From Bacteroidota bacterium (GTDB taxonomy: Bacteria; Bacteroidota; Bacteroidia; Bacteroidales; VadinHA17), in contig JAEYZD010000188.1 in NCBI GenBank assembly GCA_023430725.1, forward strand, positions 1 to 34,594: 34,594 nucleotides of DNA, read 5' to 3'. The position numbers were made by a program, and so were the translations under genes. Positions 32,450 to 34,594 of this stretch are shown piece by piece. Each line of letters begins with the position of its first letter. Positions within the stretch are counted from its first letter, which is position 1. Below the pieces are notes generated by a model. It had not been told where the DNA came from, did not search any database, and saw only the letters and a program-made list of their open reading frames with translations.

Positions 32450-33724
32450 TTATTTTAACCTGATCAGGTAGATATCAGACCGGCCGGCTCCGCCTTCCCT
32501 TCCTGTCATTGACATATAGCCTGCCTTGCCGTTTTCAGCCGGGCAGAAGAAGATATTGTCATCAGGATTATTGAGCGGGTAGCCAAGGTTCTGGGGTGTG
32601 CTCCACAGTCCGTTGTATTGCATCTCGCTGCGGAATATGTCATAACCGCCCATGTTGTAATGACCCTGAGAGGCAAAGAAGAGCATCTTGCCGCCGTTTG
32701 TCAGGAAAGGCCGGTCTTCGTTGAAAGGGGTATTAACCTCCGGGCCCATGTTTACCGGCATGCCCCATTCGCCGTCGGATCCAAGTTTTGAAACATAGAG
32801 ATCAAGTCCCCCGAATCCACCCGGTCTGTCACTTGCAAAGATGAGTGTTGATCCGTCTTCAGTTATGAATCCGTGGGCTTCCCAGTATTTCGTATTGATC
32901 TCCTTCTTCAGTTTCCGGGCAGGTTCCCAGCGTGTGCCGTCGAATCTGCTTGACCAGATGTCACTGTTTATGTTGTCATCCTTTGAGAGGAGCATGATCG
33001 TATTTCCGTTTGCCAGGCATGATACATAGTGGTCGCCGTCAGACTGCAGCTCAGGGGTGATGTTTACCGGCGGGGTCCATTCGTTCCTTGCGAACCGTGA
33101 GAACATGATTGCGTCGTAGAATTTCATGGAGGTCATATAGGCTATTGATTTTCCATCAGGGGAGACCACAGGAAAGAAGTTGTCATTTGCATCATTGATT
33201 ATGTCATCAACCTCCTCCACCGTAAATTTCACCGGGGTGCCCATGATAGCGGGTGCGTTATTGCAGGCAGCTATCTGCTGATCAATGAACATGATGTTGG
33301 GCAGGTCGGATGCCAGGAGAGTCTGCCGGTACCTGTTGTAGGCATCCTTTGCCTTCTCGAACATGTAATTGATCCTGTAAGCGTCTCCAAGGAAGAAGAG
33401 AGCCTCATATGGTGCTTCTGTCTGACGCAGTGATCCTTCACGGTATTTGCCGGTCAGCTTCTGCGATGCTTTTTCAAGATACTCAATCGCCAGGTTCTTG
33501 CTCCCTTCGATGTTGAGGTAACAGAGTCCGAGCCTGAAAGCGATGCTTGCATTGTCAGGCATAGCGGCATATATCCCCTGATAATAGGGAAGCGCATCGG
33601 CATAGTCGGCACGCATCAGGAAGTACTCGGCATCATAAAATGCCTCCTGCAGCCTGATGTTGTCCTGCGACCTGCAGACGATGCCTGCAGATATGATTAT
33701 CAATACAAGAGCTAATTTCTTCAT
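32450..33724 (-). CDS. TPR / PD40 beta-propeller envelope protein, short form
   Basis: A 424-residue exported protein starting at ATG 33724 (MKKLALVLIIISAGIVCRSQ, a signal peptide). ATGs at 33730 and 33751 are also in frame; the last would overlap the gene before it by 17 bases. TPR-like pairs (YFLMRADYADALPYYQGIYA; IAFRLGLCYLNIEGSKNLA) precede a PD40 propeller whose last blades read FITEDGSTLIFASDRPGGFG and FLTNGGKMLFFASQGHYNMG, and the protein ends directly after the propeller (SDIYLIRLK). It is the middle of three paralogues: the ends TPQNLGYPLNNPDDNIFF here, TPENIGYPVSTTDDNIAF downstream and TPVNIGYPLNTPDDDLFF upstream align. Compared with its neighbours it has no extra C-terminal module. 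Confidence 0.85.
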   Translation of the reverse strand: MKKLALVLIIISAGIVCRSQDNIRLQEAFYDAEYFLMRADYADALPYYQGIYAAMPDNASIAFRLGLCYLNIEGSKNLAIEYLEKASQKLTGKYREGSLRQTEAPYEALFFLGDAYRINYMFEKAKDAYNRYRQTLLASDLPNIMFIDQQIAACNNAPAIMGTPVKFTVEEVDDIINDANDNFFPVVSPDGKSIAYMTSMKFYDAIMFSRFARNEWTPPVNITPELQSDGDHYVSCLANGNTIMLLSKDDNINSDIWSSRFDGTRWEPARKLKKEINTKYWEAHGFITEDGSTLIFASDRPGGFGGLDLYVSKLGSDGEWGMPVNMGPEVNTPFNEDRPFLTNGGKMLFFASQGHYNMGGYDIFRSEMQYNGLWSTPQNLGYPLNNPDDNIFFCPAENGKAGYMSMTGREGGAGRSDIYLIRLK

Positions 33725-33734
33725 AATCATTGTC

Positions 33735-34594
33735 TTATTGTTGAATGTCATTTTCCTTTTTCTTCTTTCTCCTTCTCCATATAAGGAAGAAGAAGAGCAA
33801 TGCGGTCAAAGCCGGAAGCCAGCACAGACAGCACCCTTTTTCGCTGTTTGTTGTCTGAGGGTTGTCCTGGTCATCGGCAACGGCCTCAGCCTGCGAGGTG
33901 CCGTATGCCAGGGTTGCTGCCGGCTCCGGTGAATTGTCATCTCCGGCAGATATGTCCGGATGATCTTCTGCGGCAGCGCCCTGCACTTGTTCAACTGCCT
34001 GTCTTACGGGGATATCCGTGCTGAGCGGTTTAATGTCCGCGGCAGTGATTTCAGCCGGCTGTTCTTCACTATTTATCTCAGATTCGCTGATGAGAGCCTC
34101 AGTCAGATCCGGGGAGTCAGTCATTGCGAGACGTTTATTGATCGTTGTCTCTGTTGAGTCCGGAACTGCCGGCATCGGAACGGAACCGGGCAATGAATCA
34201 GACTGCAATGCGAATATATCAGCCGCCGCAATCTCCTTTGCCAGTTCATCCGGTGTAACTGGTTTCTCTGCCGACTCATTAATGGCTTCGTTAAGGGGAT
34301 TCATTTCCGCCTTATTGACGGCCGCATCACCTGGATTCTGTCCTTCCTTATTATAGGCCGCGTCAAGGGGATTCATTTCCGCCTCACTGACGGCCGCATC
34401 GCGGGGATTCTGGGCGGACCGGATTTCGCAGCTGTATATATCCATTCTCCCCTGTCCGTCACCGGAGAATTTGCTGAAATAACCCCTGTTACCGCTGACC
34501 AGAGGGGTGAAGAAAAGGTCGTCATCGGGTGTATTCAGCGGGTACCCTATGTTGACAGGGGTGCTCCAGCGGCCGTTTTCATCAAGGTCAGACC
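33735..34594 (-). CDS. PD40 protein C-terminus with 12-residue repeats and membrane tail (partial)
   Basis: The 5' part is outside the window; the reading frame is open from the edge (two bases, then full codons) to a TAA at 33735. The first residues in view are a last PD40 blade (RWSTPVNIGYPLNTPDDDLF, GYFSKFSGDGQGRMDIYSCEI), so the true start is upstream; the ATG at 34445 is internal. Then come four 12-residue repeats (34269-34412), an acidic Ala/Glu/Asp/Pro-rich linker of about 150 residues, and a C-terminal tail: cysteines (KGCCLC), a hydrophobic helix (WLPALTALLFFFLIW) and RRRKKKKEN. This Cys-helix-basic order resembles tripartite C-terminal sorting signals known in other phyla. It precedes the 433-frame gene by a few bases. 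Confidence 0.82.
   Translation of the reverse strand, partial: SDLDENGRWSTPVNIGYPLNTPDDDLFFTPLVSGNRGYFSKFSGDGQGRMDIYSCEIRSAQNPRDAAVSEAEMNPLDAAYNKEGQNPGDAAVNKAEMNPLNEAINESAEKPVTPDELAKEIAAADIFALQSDSLPGSVPMPAVPDSTETTINKRLAMTDSPDLTEALISESEINSEEQPAEITAADIKPLSTDIPVRQAVEQVQGAAAEDHPDISAGDDNSPEPAATLAYGTSQAEAVADDQDNPQTTNSEKGCCLCWLPALTALLFFFLIWRRRKKKKENDIQQ
34269..34412 (-). repeat. Four tandem 36-base (12-residue) coding repeats
   Basis: Inside the partial PD40 gene, units QNPRDAAVSEAE, MNPLDAAYNKEG, QNPGDAAVNKAE and MNPLNEAINESA follow each other without gap. The consensus is xNPxDAAxxxxx, alternating Q- and M-type units, so the DNA period with highest similarity is 72 bases. Probably a spacer or stalk. 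Confidence 0.85.

Overview
The window looks like a chromosomal segment from an uncultured or little-studied member of the Bacteroidota, probably Bacteroidales. Grounds: a type IX secretion (T9SS) C-terminal sorting domain on a very small protein; TPR/PD40 beta-propeller proteins of the PorE-like type; Bacteroidota-type promoter elements (TTG-N20-TAnnTTTG) at two places; few Shine-Dalgarno sequences; and intergenic heptad tandem repeats. There is no phage, IS element or CRISPR array. Most genes are housekeeping or transport.

Layout. (1) 1-3673: Na+-coupled amino-acid transporters in the order AGCS (5' truncated by the window edge), NSS/SNF, AGCS. The two AGCS genes are close paralogues flanking the NSS gene. 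(2) 3734-5320: a secreted MORN-repeat protein meets, stop codon to stop codon, an integral membrane protein that lies downstream of a SNF2 helicase (5369-8338). (3) 8549-11158: a secreted GH2 glycosidase of the exo-glucosaminidase/endo-mannosidase type. (4) 11193-14328: a Crp/Fnr regulator faces a redox operon (OsmC peroxiredoxin, thioredoxin-fold protein with an unusual CGRMGPMC motif, TrxB, membrane-anchored thioredoxin with CMPC). (5) 14369-19544, minus strand: a GT2/membrane glycosyltransferase fusion, a small EF-hand/Gly-Arg-Gln protein, and a CopA-type copper ATPase. (6) 19545-19904: a hairpin-rich intergenic block ending at tRNA-Ser(CGA). (7) 20029-23035: secreted YCII protein, RsgA, M28 peptidase. 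(8) 23105-25836: a mini T9SS-CTD protein divergent from a Dcp-type M3 lipoprotein peptidase that has a good Bacteroidota promoter. (9) 25901-30043: a CCC/APC-type transporter, divergent from RlmN and a PAS-LuxR regulator, followed by a possible small RNA. (10) 30230-34594, minus strand: three tandem PD40 envelope proteins with different C-termini (a membrane tail with 12-residue repeats, no extra domain, and SPOR-like), then a GNAT acetyltransferase overlapping the last one.

How the genes may work together: the transporter block and the secreted peptidases (M28, Dcp) fit a peptide- and amino-acid-using lifestyle. The OsmC/Trx/TrxB block is a thiol-redox defence unit, probably regulated. The PD40 cluster is the most accessory-looking part and the best candidate for an undescribed envelope system. 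Every functional call rests on reading motifs by eye; no database search was run.
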